A stretch of DNA of 64,000 nucleotides, from the NCBI RefSeq assembly GCF_009857445.1, contig NZ_WWCN01000005.1:62001-126000 (forward strand), written 5' to 3'. This DNA comes from Duganella flavida (lineage in GTDB: Bacteria > Pseudomonadota > Gammaproteobacteria > Burkholderiales > Burkholderiaceae_D). Shown in pieces: positions 19,924-28,068 of this stretch; within the stretch, counting starts at the first letter, position 1; each line of letters starts with the position of its first letter. The notes below the pieces were generated by a model. The model saw only the letters and a program-made list of their open reading frames with translations. It ran no database searches and was not told where the DNA came from. A program made the position numbers and the translations under genes.

Positions 19924-21186
19924 CTATTTCCGGCCAAATTCGGCTGGAATGCGCACCAGCGCGGCCATGACAAACGCCGGCAGGGTGGAAATGCACGCCC
20001 AGATGAAGAACTGCTGGTAGCCAAGCTGCTGCTGGATCCAGCCGCTGACCATGCCCGGCAACATCATGCCAAGGGCCATGAAGCCGGTGCAGATGGCATA
20101 GTGGGCGGTTTTATGTTCGCCGTCCGCCACCAGCACCATGTACAGCAGGAAGGCGGCGAAACCGAAGCCATAGCCGAATTGTTCGATGGCGAGGCAGGCC
20201 GAGATCACGATCAAATTGTCCGGCAGCGCCGTGGCCAGATACACAAAAACGAGGTCGGGCACGTGCATGATGAACACCATCGGCAACAGCGCGCGCTTGA
20301 GGCCAAAACGCGACACCGTCACACCGCCGGCCAGCCCGCCGATCACCAGTGCGGCCACGCCGATGGTGCCGTAGACCAGTCCGAAATCCGACGTAGTGAG
20401 GCCAAGGCCGCCCTTGTTGCGCGGATCGAGCAGGAAGGGTGCAGCCATCTTCAACAGCTGCGCCTCGCCGAGGCGATACAGCAGCAAAAATCCCAACGTT
20501 GGGATAATGCCCGGCTTCTGGAAGAAGCCGCGGAAAGTGTGGACAAAATCCCGCCACAGCGCGCCGCCGCTGGCATGGCTGCGGTCCTCGTCCGGGCGCG
20601 GCAACACAAACTGGTGATACGTACACAGCGCGAGGTACAGTCCTGCCATCAGCGCAAACACCACCGACCACGCATGCGCCGGATCGCCGGACGCCTTGAT
20701 TAGTTCCCCGGCGAGGTAGACCAAGCCGCCCTGGCCGCCGATCATCGCCAGCTTGTAAAACGCGCTGCGCACGCCGACAAACGCCGCCTGTTCATGCTGA
20801 GTCGGCAAGCCAAGCATGTAGAAACCGTCAGACGCGATATCGTGTGTGGCCGAGCTGAACGCCATCAGCCAGAAAATAACCAGGGTCCAGCGGAAGAAAT
20901 CCGGTGCATGCAAAGTCAGCGCGACCGCCGCAAGACCGGCGCCGCCAACCAGCTGCATCAACACCGTCCAGCGCCGCTTGGTACCGAACATCTCTACAAT
21001 GGGCGACCACAAGGGCTTCACCACCCACGGCAGATACAGCCACGCGGTATAAAACGCCAAATCGGCGTTGGAAATGCCGAGGTTTTTGTACATCACGGTC
21101 GACAGCATCATCACCGCCACATACGGCACGCCCTGCCCAAACGACACACTCGGCACCCAGGCCCATGCACTACTTTGTTGCTTCAT
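19924..21186 (-). CDS. AmpG-like muropeptide permease (MFS)
   Basis: A 420-residue major facilitator protein with about 12 hydrophobic segments. Its N-terminus (GQGVPYVAVMMLSTVMYKNLGISNADLAFYT) and helix pair LPWVVKPLWSPIVEMFG are AmpG-family features. AmpG imports GlcNAc-anhydroMurNAc peptides for recycling. Its ATG follows the murQ stop with no gap, which ties import to the MurQ step. A saccharide or PAT-type transporter of another specificity cannot be excluded. Confidence 0.85.
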   Translation of the reverse strand: MKQQSSAWAWVPSVSFGQGVPYVAVMMLSTVMYKNLGISNADLAFYTAWLYLPWVVKPLWSPIVEMFGTKRRWTVLMQLVGGAGLAAVALTLHAPDFFRWTLVIFWLMAFSSATHDIASDGFYMLGLPTQHEQAAFVGVRSAFYKLAMIGGQGGLVYLAGELIKASGDPAHAWSVVFALMAGLYLALCTYHQFVLPRPDEDRSHASGGALWRDFVHTFRGFFQKPGIIPTLGFLLLYRLGEAQLLKMAAPFLLDPRNKGGLGLTTSDFGLVYGTIGVAALVIGGLAGGVTVSRFGLKRALLPMVFIMHVPDLVFVYLATALPDNLIVISACLAIEQFGYGFGFAAFLLYMVLVADGEHKTAHYAICTGFMALGMMLPGMVSGWIQQQLGYQQFFIWACISTLPAFVMAALVRIPAEFGRK

Positions 21187-22065
21187 CTATTTCAACGCCG
21201 CGCGGACGTTGCCGTTGTTGTGGTCGAGCAGGGCTTGCGCTTGCTCGGCGGTTTGTTTTTTTAGCAGCATGACGATGGCGACTTTGACTTGATGCTGGCA
21301 TTGCTCCAACGCGGCGCGCGCGGTGTCAGCGTCAACGCCGGTGGCGTGCATGGTCAGGTGGATGGTGCGTTCGATCAGTTTGACGTTGGTGGCGTGCAGG
21401 TCGACCATCAGGTTGCAGTAGGTTTTGTTCAGCCGCACCATCAGCGCGGTGGACAGGGTGTTGAGCGCGATTTTCTGCGCTGTGCCTGCCTTCAGGCGCG
21501 TGCTGCCGGAGATCAGTTCCGGTCCGGTATCCAGCAGGATGCCGATGTCAGCCCCCGCCAGCAAGGGCGTGCCTGCATTGTTGGCGATGCCAATACTCAG
21601 CGAGCCTACCGCGCGCGCCGATTGCAGCGCGCCCACCACATACGGCGTGGTGCCGGACGCAGCCACCAGCAAAATCACATCGTTGTAAGTGGGATAGAGC
21701 AGCCGCAGGTCGGCAGCGCCCTTGCTACGATCATCTTCCGCGCCCTCGACTGCCTCGAACATGGCGCCGAGGCCGCCGGCCAGCATGGCCACCGCCCGTT
21801 CATGCGGCCACGAGAAGGTCGGATACAGCTCCACACTGTCCAATATGCCCAAGCGCCCCGAGGTGCCAGCGCCGACGTAAATCAAGCGCCCGCCTGCGGC
21901 GATGCGCGGCGCCATCGCCTCCACCGCCGCGCTGATGCTGGCCGAAGCCGCCTTCACGGCTTGCGCTGCCAGCGCCTGGTCGTCGATCAAAGCATCGACC
22001 AGATCCTGCACCGGGTACAGGTCCAGATCGGTATGCTGCGTACTCGGCGTCTCGGTTTTCAGCAT
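21187..22065 (-). CDS. murQ: N-acetylmuramic acid 6-phosphate etherase
   Basis: A 292-residue SIS-domain lyase that removes the lactyl ether of MurNAc-6-phosphate to give GlcNAc-6-phosphate. The signature YVGAGTSGRLGILDSVELYPTFSW is complete, as are the second SIS motif (VAASGTTPYVVGAL) and the C-terminal ARAALEQCQHQVKVAIVML. It sits three bases after the GntR gene and directly before the AmpG-like gene, defining the operon as murein recycling. Confidence 0.95.
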   Translation of the reverse strand: MLKTETPSTQHTDLDLYPVQDLVDALIDDQALAAQAVKAASASISAAVEAMAPRIAAGGRLIYVGAGTSGRLGILDSVELYPTFSWPHERAVAMLAGGLGAMFEAVEGAEDDRSKGAADLRLLYPTYNDVILLVAASGTTPYVVGALQSARAVGSLSIGIANNAGTPLLAGADIGILLDTGPELISGSTRLKAGTAQKIALNTLSTALMVRLNKTYCNLMVDLHATNVKLIERTIHLTMHATGVDADTARAALEQCQHQVKVAIVMLLKKQTAEQAQALLDHNNGNVRAALK

Positions 22066-22068
22066 GGT

Positions 22069-22809
22069 TCAAGTTGCGCGGCGCATCTCCGCCACGAAAT
22101 CGTAGTGGTCACTGTGGCAGTAGGAGTGCGTCAGTTCCATCGCCTCGCCCGATTCCAGGTAGGCGATACGCGTGATATACAGCACCGCCTGCCCCTCCGG
22201 CACGCCCAGCTGCTTGGCCAGCTCAGCCGACGCATTCATGGCGCGAATGTGCTGCAAGGCACGCGCCGGCGCTTTGTTGATGCTTTCCAGGTACTGGTAC
22301 AGCGAGTTGCCAACCGCATTCGGGTCGTTCAGCACGGTCTGCGGCAGCACTGAGACCTCATACGCCATCACCACATCATCCGCCAGGCGCAGGCGTTCCA
22401 GCCGCGCGACTTTGGAATAGGGCGACAGGCCGAGGCTCAGCTGCTCCTCCGGCGTCGGCGTCACCACCGCGCGCTTGAGCCAGCGCGAACCGGGAATGTG
22501 GCCGCGCTGCTGCAATTGTTCCGAAAAACTGGTGAGGTTGGACAGCGGCTGCTCGATGCGCGGCGCAATATAATTGCCCGATCCGCGACGCCGGACCACC
22601 AATCCCTGGTCCACCAGCTGGTCGATTGCCTTGCGCGCGGTGACCCGCGAAACGTTTAACAGCTCCGACAAAGTGCGTTCGGACGGCAGCGCCTGATCGA
22701 CCTGGTAACGGCCATTCAGCACATCGTCGCTCAATTTGCGGGCAATTTGCATGTACAACGGCGAACTGTCGTTGGCATCCGCCTTGAATTCAAAACTGGT
22801 ATCGCTCAT
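22069..22809 (-). CDS. GntR-family regulator (HutC subfamily) of the recycling operon
   Basis: A 246-residue regulator. An N-terminal winged helix (SSPLYMQIARKLSDDVLNG, LPSERTLSELLNVSRVTARKAIDQL) is followed by a UTRA effector domain (about 95-240), which usually binds a sugar phosphate or small organic ligand. By position it should control murQ-ampG and the genes after it. A GlcNAc-6-P or MurNAc-6-P type inducer would fit by analogy with NagR-like HutC regulators (inference). Confidence 0.9.
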   Translation of the reverse strand: MSDTSFEFKADANDSSPLYMQIARKLSDDVLNGRYQVDQALPSERTLSELLNVSRVTARKAIDQLVDQGLVVRRRGSGNYIAPRIEQPLSNLTSFSEQLQQRGHIPGSRWLKRAVVTPTPEEQLSLGLSPYSKVARLERLRLADDVVMAYEVSVLPQTVLNDPNAVGNSLYQYLESINKAPARALQHIRAMNASAELAKQLGVPEGQAVLYITRIAYLESGEAMELTHSYCHSDHYDFVAEMRRAT

Positions 22810-22879
22810 TCATTTCTCCTCACGCCTCTAGTGTAATAGCGATGCGGAAAACGGTGTACGCATCATGAGGTGTGAACCA

Positions 22880-22899
22880 ACAATATTTATACATATAGC
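22880..22899. promoter_or_regulatory. AT-rich core of the gntR/ychJ divergent gap
   Basis: The 168-bp gap 22810-22977 between the divergent gntR and ychJ genes contains this AT-rich stretch (AATATTTATACATATA), with TATAAA-like -10 candidates on the minus strand. It is the natural place for the promoter and operator of the recycling operon. I found no clean GntR palindrome. Confidence 0.3.
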
Positions 22900-22977
22900 A
22901 TAACTCGCGGCACGGCAGAATGCGCATATTTGGCGGATAATGCGGGGTTTGCACCACCAGCCCCGGCTGTTTCGACC

Positions 22978-23415
22978 ATGTCCAAGAAGTCCACCGCGCC
23001 CGCCGGCTGCCATTGCGGCGGCCCCTCGCTTGCTACTTGCTGCGGCCCGTACATCGATGGTTCCGCCATCGCACCGAGCGCCGAAGCACTGATGCGCTCG
23101 CGCTATACCGCCTACGGCCAGCGCAACGAGCCCTACCTGCTGGCCACCTGGCACGCCAGCACTCGTCCGGCCGAGCCGATCATGAGCGACGAGGAAAAAG
23201 TGCAATGGCTGGGACTTGAGGTAAAATCTGCTTTACGTTTACGTCAACGTAAAGCAGAGGATGCCGATCTAACCAAAGATACGGTGGAATTTGTGGCCCG
23301 GTTCAAGATCAATGGCCGGGCCCAGCGCCTGCACGAGATCAGCAACTTTGTACGCGAACCGGCAGAAGGAGGAGACCTGCGCTGGTTTTACGTTGACGGT
23401 AGTTTTCCAGAATAA
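22978..23415 (+). CDS. YchJ family SEC-C motif protein
   Basis: A 145-residue YchJ-like protein: N-terminal zinc knuckle (CHCGGPSLATCCGPY), LMRSRYTAYG and YLLATWHAST, then EFVARFKI and the final WFYVDGSF. The SEC-C type Cys cluster suggests zinc binding. The second C-terminal SEC-C of E. coli YchJ is absent. The function is unknown. The region between WLGLEV and EFVARF is several residues longer than in E. coli and contains a perfect 13-bp inverted repeat at the DNA level (23227-23258). Confidence 0.87.
   Translation: MSKKSTAPAGCHCGGPSLATCCGPYIDGSAIAPSAEALMRSRYTAYGQRNEPYLLATWHASTRPAEPIMSDEEKVQWLGLEVKSALRLRQRKAEDADLTKDTVEFVARFKINGRAQRLHEISNFVREPAEGGDLRWFYVDGSFPE
23227..23258. repeat. 13-bp inverted repeat inside the ychJ coding region
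   Basis: TCTGCTTTACGTT / AACGTAAAGCAGA with a 6-base loop, read in frame as part of KSALRLRQRKAED. It coincides with a segment that looks inserted relative to E. coli YchJ. Confidence 0.7.
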
Positions 23416-23426
23416 ATATGAGACTC

Positions 23427-23512
23427 CGGGGTCAGGTCCTCCATTTCTACACGGTCTCTACAGTAGGCGTGCCTACTGTAGAGACCGTGTAGAAATGGAG
23501 GACCTGACCCCG
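23427..23512. repeat. Long palindrome, copy 1 (42-bp perfect arms)
   Basis: Two 42-base arms separated by only 2 bases pair perfectly. The ends read CGGGGTCAGGTCC and the rest of the arm continues with CATTTCTACACGG before a copy-specific centre. It lies between ychJ and the MCC beta gene, 18 bp before the ATG of the latter. In RNA it would form a very stable hairpin just 5' of the ribosome site. Related copies are at 35068-35127 and 60038-60127. Confidence 0.9.
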
Positions 23513-23529
23513 CAAGAAAAGGAAAAGCA

Positions 23530-25137
23530 ATGCCGCAGATCGAAAGCAAACTTAACCCTCGCAGCGAGGATTTCAAGGCCAACGTGGCCGCCATGCAAGC
23601 CGTCGTTGACGATTTGCACGCCAAGATCGCCAAGATCGCCCTCGGCGGCGGCGAGGCGGCATCGGCCAAGCACGTCGCCCGTGGCAAACTGCTGCCGCGC
23701 GACCGCGTGCAAATGCTGCTCGATCCCGGCACGCCTTTCCTCGAACTGTCGCAGATGGCGGCTTACGATATGTACGACGATGCCGCGCCAGCCGCCGGCA
23801 TCATCACCGGCATCGGCCGCGTGGCCGGGCAGGAATGCGTGATCGTCTGTAACGACGCCACCGTCAAAGGCGGCACCTACTACCCGATGACGGTCAAGAA
23901 GCACCTGCGCGCGCAGGAAATCGCCGATCAGAACAACCTGCCGTGCATCTATCTGGTGGACTCCGGCGGTGCTAACCTGCCGAACCAGGACGACGTGTTC
24001 CCGGACCGCGATCACTTCGGCCGCATCTTCTACAACCAGGCCAACCTGTCGGCCAAGGGCATTCCGCAGATCGCAGTGGTGATGGGTTCTTGCACCGCCG
24101 GCGGCGCCTACGTGCCGGCGATGAGCGATGAATCCATCATCGTGAAAGAGCAAGGCACCATCTTCCTCGGCGGTCCACCGCTGGTGAAGGCGGCCACTGG
24201 CGAGGTGGTGACGGCGGAAGACCTGGGCGGCGGCGATGTGCACACGCGCCTGTCCGGCGTGGCCGACCATCTGGCGCAGAACGATTTGCACGCGCTGTCG
24301 CTGGCCCGTACCATCGTCTCCAATTTGAACCGCATCAAGCCGCAGCAGGGCGCGTTGCGCGAGGCCGTGGAGCCGTCGTACGCTGCCAAGGAATTGTACG
24401 GTGTGATTCCAGTCGATACCCGCAAGCCTTTCGACGTGCGCGAAGTGATCGCCCGCATCGTCGACGGCAGCGAGTTCGATGAATTCAAGGCACGCTATGG
24501 CACCACGCTGGTATGCGGCTTCGCCCACATCTTCGGCATGAAGGTCGGCATCATCGCCAACAACGGCATCCTGTTCTCCGAGTCCGCACTGAAAGGCGCG
24601 CACTTCATCGAACTGTGCGCACAGCGCAAGATCCCGCTGGTGTTCCTGCAAAATATCACTGGCTTCATGGTCGGCCGCAAATACGAAAACGAAGGCATCG
24701 CCCGCAACGGCGCCAAGATGGTGACGGCGGTCGCCACCGCCGCCGTACCAAAATTCACCGTCATCATCGGCGGCAGCTTCGGCGCCGGTAACTACGGCAT
24801 GTGCGGCCGCGCCTTCTCACCGCGCTTCATGTGGATGTGGCCTAACGCCCGCATCTCGGTGATGGGTGGCGACCAGGCCGCGAGCGTGCTAGCCACCGTA
24901 AAACGTGACGGCATCGAAGCCAAGGGCGGTGCATGGTCGGCCGACGAAGAAGCCGCGTTCAAGCAGCCGATCAAGGAGCAGTACGAACACCAAGGCCACC
25001 CGTACTACGCCACCGCGCGCCTGTGGGACGACGGCGTGATCGATCCTGCCGACACCCGCATGGTGCTGGGCCTGGGCCTGTCCGCCGCGCTGAATGCGGA
25101 AATTGAAGACACCAAGTTCGGTGTCTTCCGGATGTAA
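23530..25137 (+). CDS. liuB: Methylcrotonyl-CoA carboxylase, carboxyltransferase (beta) subunit
   Basis: A 535-residue carboxyltransferase moving CO2 from carboxybiotin to 3-methylcrotonyl-CoA in leucine breakdown. It has the two crotonase-fold halves, with landmarks [52 protein letters not shown] and [24 protein letters not shown]. These fit MCC-beta better than propionyl- or geranyl-CoA carboxylase. The partner alpha subunit lies 6 kb downstream beyond the bio genes. An AAGGAAAAGC ribosome site precedes the ATG, right after palindrome copy 1. Confidence 0.94.
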   Translation: MPQIESKLNPRSEDFKANVAAMQAVVDDLHAKIAKIALGGGEAASAKHVARGKLLPRDRVQMLLDPGTPFLELSQMAAYDMYDDAAPAAGIITGIGRVAGQECVIVCNDATVKGGTYYPMTVKKHLRAQEIADQNNLPCIYLVDSGGANLPNQDDVFPDRDHFGRIFYNQANLSAKGIPQIAVVMGSCTAGGAYVPAMSDESIIVKEQGTIFLGGPPLVKAATGEVVTAEDLGGGDVHTRLSGVADHLAQNDLHALSLARTIVSNLNRIKPQQGALREAVEPSYAAKELYGVIPVDTRKPFDVREVIARIVDGSEFDEFKARYGTTLVCGFAHIFGMKVGIIANNGILFSESALKGAHFIELCAQRKIPLVFLQNITGFMVGRKYENEGIARNGAKMVTAVATAAVPKFTVIIGGSFGAGNYGMCGRAFSPRFMWMWPNARISVMGGDQAASVLATVKRDGIEAKGGAWSADEEAAFKQPIKEQYEHQGHPYYATARLWDDGVIDPADTRMVLGLGLSAALNAEIEDTKFGVFRM

Positions 25138-25151
25138 GCAGGGATCGCAAA

Positions 25152-25919
25152 ATGAGCGAACAAGTCGTCGATGTTCCGGCCAATATCGGTGGTGCGCAAA
25201 TCACGCTGCAAACCACGATATACAAGCCGCCGGGCGCAGGCCCGTTCCCGGTGCTGTTCATGAACCACGGCAAGGACGGTGGTGACGCGCACCAGCAACC
25301 GCGCGCGACCTTCCCGGTGATCAGCCGGGAATTCACCAAACGCGGTTACGCGGTGGTGATCCCGATGCGCATGGGCTTTGCCGGTTCTGGCGGTACTTAC
25401 GTCAATTCCCACTGTGACGCCAAGAACAACGGCGACCAGCAAGCCAACTCGCTGTTCTTTGCGATGGACTATGTGATGAAGCAGCCATGGGCGGATCAGG
25501 ACCACGTCATCATCGCCGGCCAGTCGCACGGCGGCCTGACTGCGATAGCTGCCGGTAGCCACAAGATCGCCGGTGTGCGCGGCATCATCAACTTCGCGGG
25601 CGGCGTGAATAGCCGTTCGCATTGCGACTGGCAAGGCGCTTTGGTCGATGCCTTCAAGGCCTACGGTGCAAGCAGCACGATACCGGAAATCTGGTTCTAT
25701 GGCGCCAACGACAGCCACTTCGGCCCCAAGCTGGCGGCCGATATGTACGCCGCCTACACCGGCGCCGGCGGCAAAGCGCAACTGGTAGCATACGGCCCGT
25801 TCAAAAAAGATGCACATGGAATGAGCTCCAGCCCGGACGGCGTTGCCATCTGGTGGCCGGAGACAGAGCGCTTTCTGAAATCCGTCGGCATGCCGACTGA
25901 AATCAAATACAAGGATTGA
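25152..25919 (+). CDS. Alpha/beta hydrolase, dienelactone-hydrolase-like
   Basis: A 255-residue cytosolic hydrolase. The nucleophile elbow is GQSHGG (Ser about 120), with an acid in WFYGANDSHF and a His in KKDAHGMS. It resembles the dienelactone hydrolase/BAAT-like group. It is unusual inside a leucine-degradation operon and sits 14 bp after liuB and 2 bp before liuC. Acyl-CoA thioesterase or ester hydrolase activity is possible, but the substrate is unknown. Confidence 0.85.
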   Translation: MSEQVVDVPANIGGAQITLQTTIYKPPGAGPFPVLFMNHGKDGGDAHQQPRATFPVISREFTKRGYAVVIPMRMGFAGSGGTYVNSHCDAKNNGDQQANSLFFAMDYVMKQPWADQDHVIIAGQSHGGLTAIAAGSHKIAGVRGIINFAGGVNSRSHCDWQGALVDAFKAYGASSTIPEIWFYGANDSHFGPKLAADMYAAYTGAGGKAQLVAYGPFKKDAHGMSSSPDGVAIWWPETERFLKSVGMPTEIKYKD

Positions 25920-25921
25920 GC

Positions 25922-26707
25922 ATGGCCTTTACGACTTTGACCATTACCCGCGAAGGCAATACCGCGCAGATCACGCTGAATCGCCCGGACGTGCGCAATG
26001 CCTTCAACGAAACGACCATCGCCGAAATTAAGCAAGCCTTCAGCGAATTAGGCGATGATGCCGCGCTGCGCGCGATTGTGCTGGCGGCGAACGGCCCGGC
26101 CTTTTGCGCCGGCGCCGATTTGAATTGGATGAAAAAAATGGCGGGCTACACGCACGCCGAAAACCAGGCCGACGCTCTGCAACTGGCGGAGATGCTGCGT
26201 ACGATTTACCTGTGTCCTAAGCCAGTCGTGGCCAAGGTGCAGGGCGATTGCTACGCCGGCGGCATGGGCCTCGTGGCCGCGTGCGACATCATCGTCGCGG
26301 TGGAAGAGGCGAATTTCTGCCTGAGCGAAGTGAAACTGGGTTTGATCCCGGCCACCATTTCGCCATACGTGATCAAGGCGATGGGCGAAAACGCCTCGCG
26401 CCGCTACTTCCTCACCGCCGAACGTTTCGGCGCGCAGGAAGCGCTGCGCATCGGCTTTGTGCACGAAGTGGTTTCCGCCGACACGCTTGATGCGAAGGTC
26501 GCGGAAATCGTCAAAGCGCTGGTCAACAACAGCCCGAACGCCGTACAACAGGCCAAAGTGCTGGTGCGCGAAGTGGTCGGGCAAGAAGTCAACGATGCGT
26601 TGCTGGCCGATACGGCCGAACGCATCGCGCATATCCGCGCCTCCGACCAGGGGCGCGAAGGTGTGGCTTCCTTCCTTGAGAAGAGAAAGCCCGCCTGGCT
26701 AAGTTAG
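25922..26707 (+). CDS. liuC: Methylglutaconyl-CoA hydratase (enoyl-CoA hydratase family)
   Basis: A 261-residue crotonase-fold protein: oxyanion-hole segments AFCAGADLNWM and GDCYAGGMGLVAACDI, then CLSEVKLGLIPATISPYV. Between the MCC subunit genes it most likely hydrates 3-methylglutaconyl-CoA to HMG-CoA. The ATG at 25922 follows AAGGA by six bases; a TTG six bases earlier also keeps the frame. Confidence 0.92.
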   Translation: MAFTTLTITREGNTAQITLNRPDVRNAFNETTIAEIKQAFSELGDDAALRAIVLAANGPAFCAGADLNWMKKMAGYTHAENQADALQLAEMLRTIYLCPKPVVAKVQGDCYAGGMGLVAACDIIVAVEEANFCLSEVKLGLIPATISPYVIKAMGENASRRYFLTAERFGAQEALRIGFVHEVVSADTLDAKVAEIVKALVNNSPNAVQQAKVLVREVVGQEVNDALLADTAERIAHIRASDQGREGVASFLEKRKPAWLS

Positions 26708-26725
26708 GCAAAGTTAGGAGCAGTT

Positions 26726-28066
26726 TTGGAATTGAATAAACAAAGCGACTGGGTAGCACGCAGCTTGCGTAGCGTATGGCATCCGTGCACCCAGATGCAG
26801 CATCACGAAACCGTCCCCCTGATCCCGGTCAGCCGGGGCAAGGGCGCATGGCTGTACGACCATGAAGGCCGCCGCTACCTCGACGCTATCAGCTCGTGGT
26901 GGGTGAACCTGTTCGGCCATGCCAACCCGCGCATCAACGCCGCGCTGAAAGACCAGCTGGATACGCTGGAACACGCCATGCTCGCCGGCTTCACGCACGA
27001 GCCAGTGATTGAATTGTCCGAGAAGCTGTCGGCGCTGACCGGCCATGTACTGGGCCACAGCTTCTACGCCAGCGACGGCGCGTCCGCCGTTGAAATTGCG
27101 CTCAAAATGAGCTTCCACTCGTGGCGCAACAACGGCCACGCGGATAAACAGGAATTTGTCTGCCTCAAAGGCAGCTACCACGGCGAGACCATCGGCGCGC
27201 TGGCCGTGACTGACGTCGCGCTGTTCAAGGACGCCTACGGACCGCTGCTGCGCGCCTCGCAAACCGTGATGTCGCCGGACTGGCGCCTCGCGCCGGAAGA
27301 TGGCAGCGCCGACGAGCGCGCGCAGGCGCAAGCCCGCCGCGCCGCTGCGGACGTCGAACGCCTGTTCATCGAACGTGGCGACAAAATCGCCGCCATCATC
27401 ATCGAACCGCTGGTGCAATGCGCCACCGGCATGGCGATGCACGATCCGCTCTACCTGCAACTAGTGCGCGCCCTGTGCGACCAGCACCAGGTGCACCTGA
27501 TCCTCGACGAAATCGCCGTCGGCTGCGGCCGCACCGGCACCTTCTTCGCCTGCGAACAAGCCGGCGTATGGCCCGACTTCCTGTGCCTGTCGAAAGGCAT
27601 CAGCGGCGGCTATCTGCCACTGTCGCTGGTGATGACGCGCGACGAAATCTACCAAGCCTTCTACAGCAGCGACGTCACGCGCGGCTTCCTGCACTCGCAC
27701 TCGTACACCGGCAATCCGCTAGCCTGCCGTGCCGCTTTGGCGACGCTGCAAATCTTCGAAGAAGATGATGTGCTGAACACCAACCGCGTGAAGGCCGAAC
27801 GCCTGACCAAAGCCCTGCAACCGCTGGCCCAGCACGAACAAGTGCGCAACTTCCGCCAGCGTGGCATGATCTGGGCCTTCGACGCCATCGACGCGCCGAA
27901 GGACTTCTCGCGCCGCTTCTTCGCCACCGCGACCGAGCACGAACTGCTGATGCGTCCTATCGGCTCCACCGTCTACATGATGCCGCCGTACATCCTCAGC
28001 GACGAGGAAATCGACGGCCTGGCGGCCAACACGCTGGCCGTGTTCAACAAAGTGATGGCGGGCTGA
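26726..28066 (+). CDS. bioA: Adenosylmethionine-8-amino-7-oxononanoate aminotransferase
   Basis: A 446-residue PLP enzyme converting KAPA to DAPA with SAM as amino donor. N-terminal WHPCTQM, LDAISSWWVNLFGHANPRI and the PLP lysine in LCLSKGISGGYLPLS are diagnostic of BioA. The start codon is TTG with TAGGAG five bases upstream; no better ATG exists. It lies 18 bp after liuC, with no promoter or terminator in between, so the bio genes appear to be read through from the liu genes. Confidence 0.95.
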   Translation: MELNKQSDWVARSLRSVWHPCTQMQHHETVPLIPVSRGKGAWLYDHEGRRYLDAISSWWVNLFGHANPRINAALKDQLDTLEHAMLAGFTHEPVIELSEKLSALTGHVLGHSFYASDGASAVEIALKMSFHSWRNNGHADKQEFVCLKGSYHGETIGALAVTDVALFKDAYGPLLRASQTVMSPDWRLAPEDGSADERAQAQARRAAADVERLFIERGDKIAAIIIEPLVQCATGMAMHDPLYLQLVRALCDQHQVHLILDEIAVGCGRTGTFFACEQAGVWPDFLCLSKGISGGYLPLSLVMTRDEIYQAFYSSDVTRGFLHSHSYTGNPLACRAALATLQIFEEDDVLNTNRVKAERLTKALQPLAQHEQVRNFRQRGMIWAFDAIDAPKDFSRRFFATATEHELLMRPIGSTVYMMPPYILSDEEIDGLAANTLAVFNKVMAG

Positions 28067-28068
28067 CG

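Noticed and set aside
18284-20020. Plus-strand 578-codon open frame opposite the GHL10 lipoprotein gene
   Set aside because: Arg/Gln-rich shadow with no recognisable motif; the opposite strand has a clear hydrolase domain.
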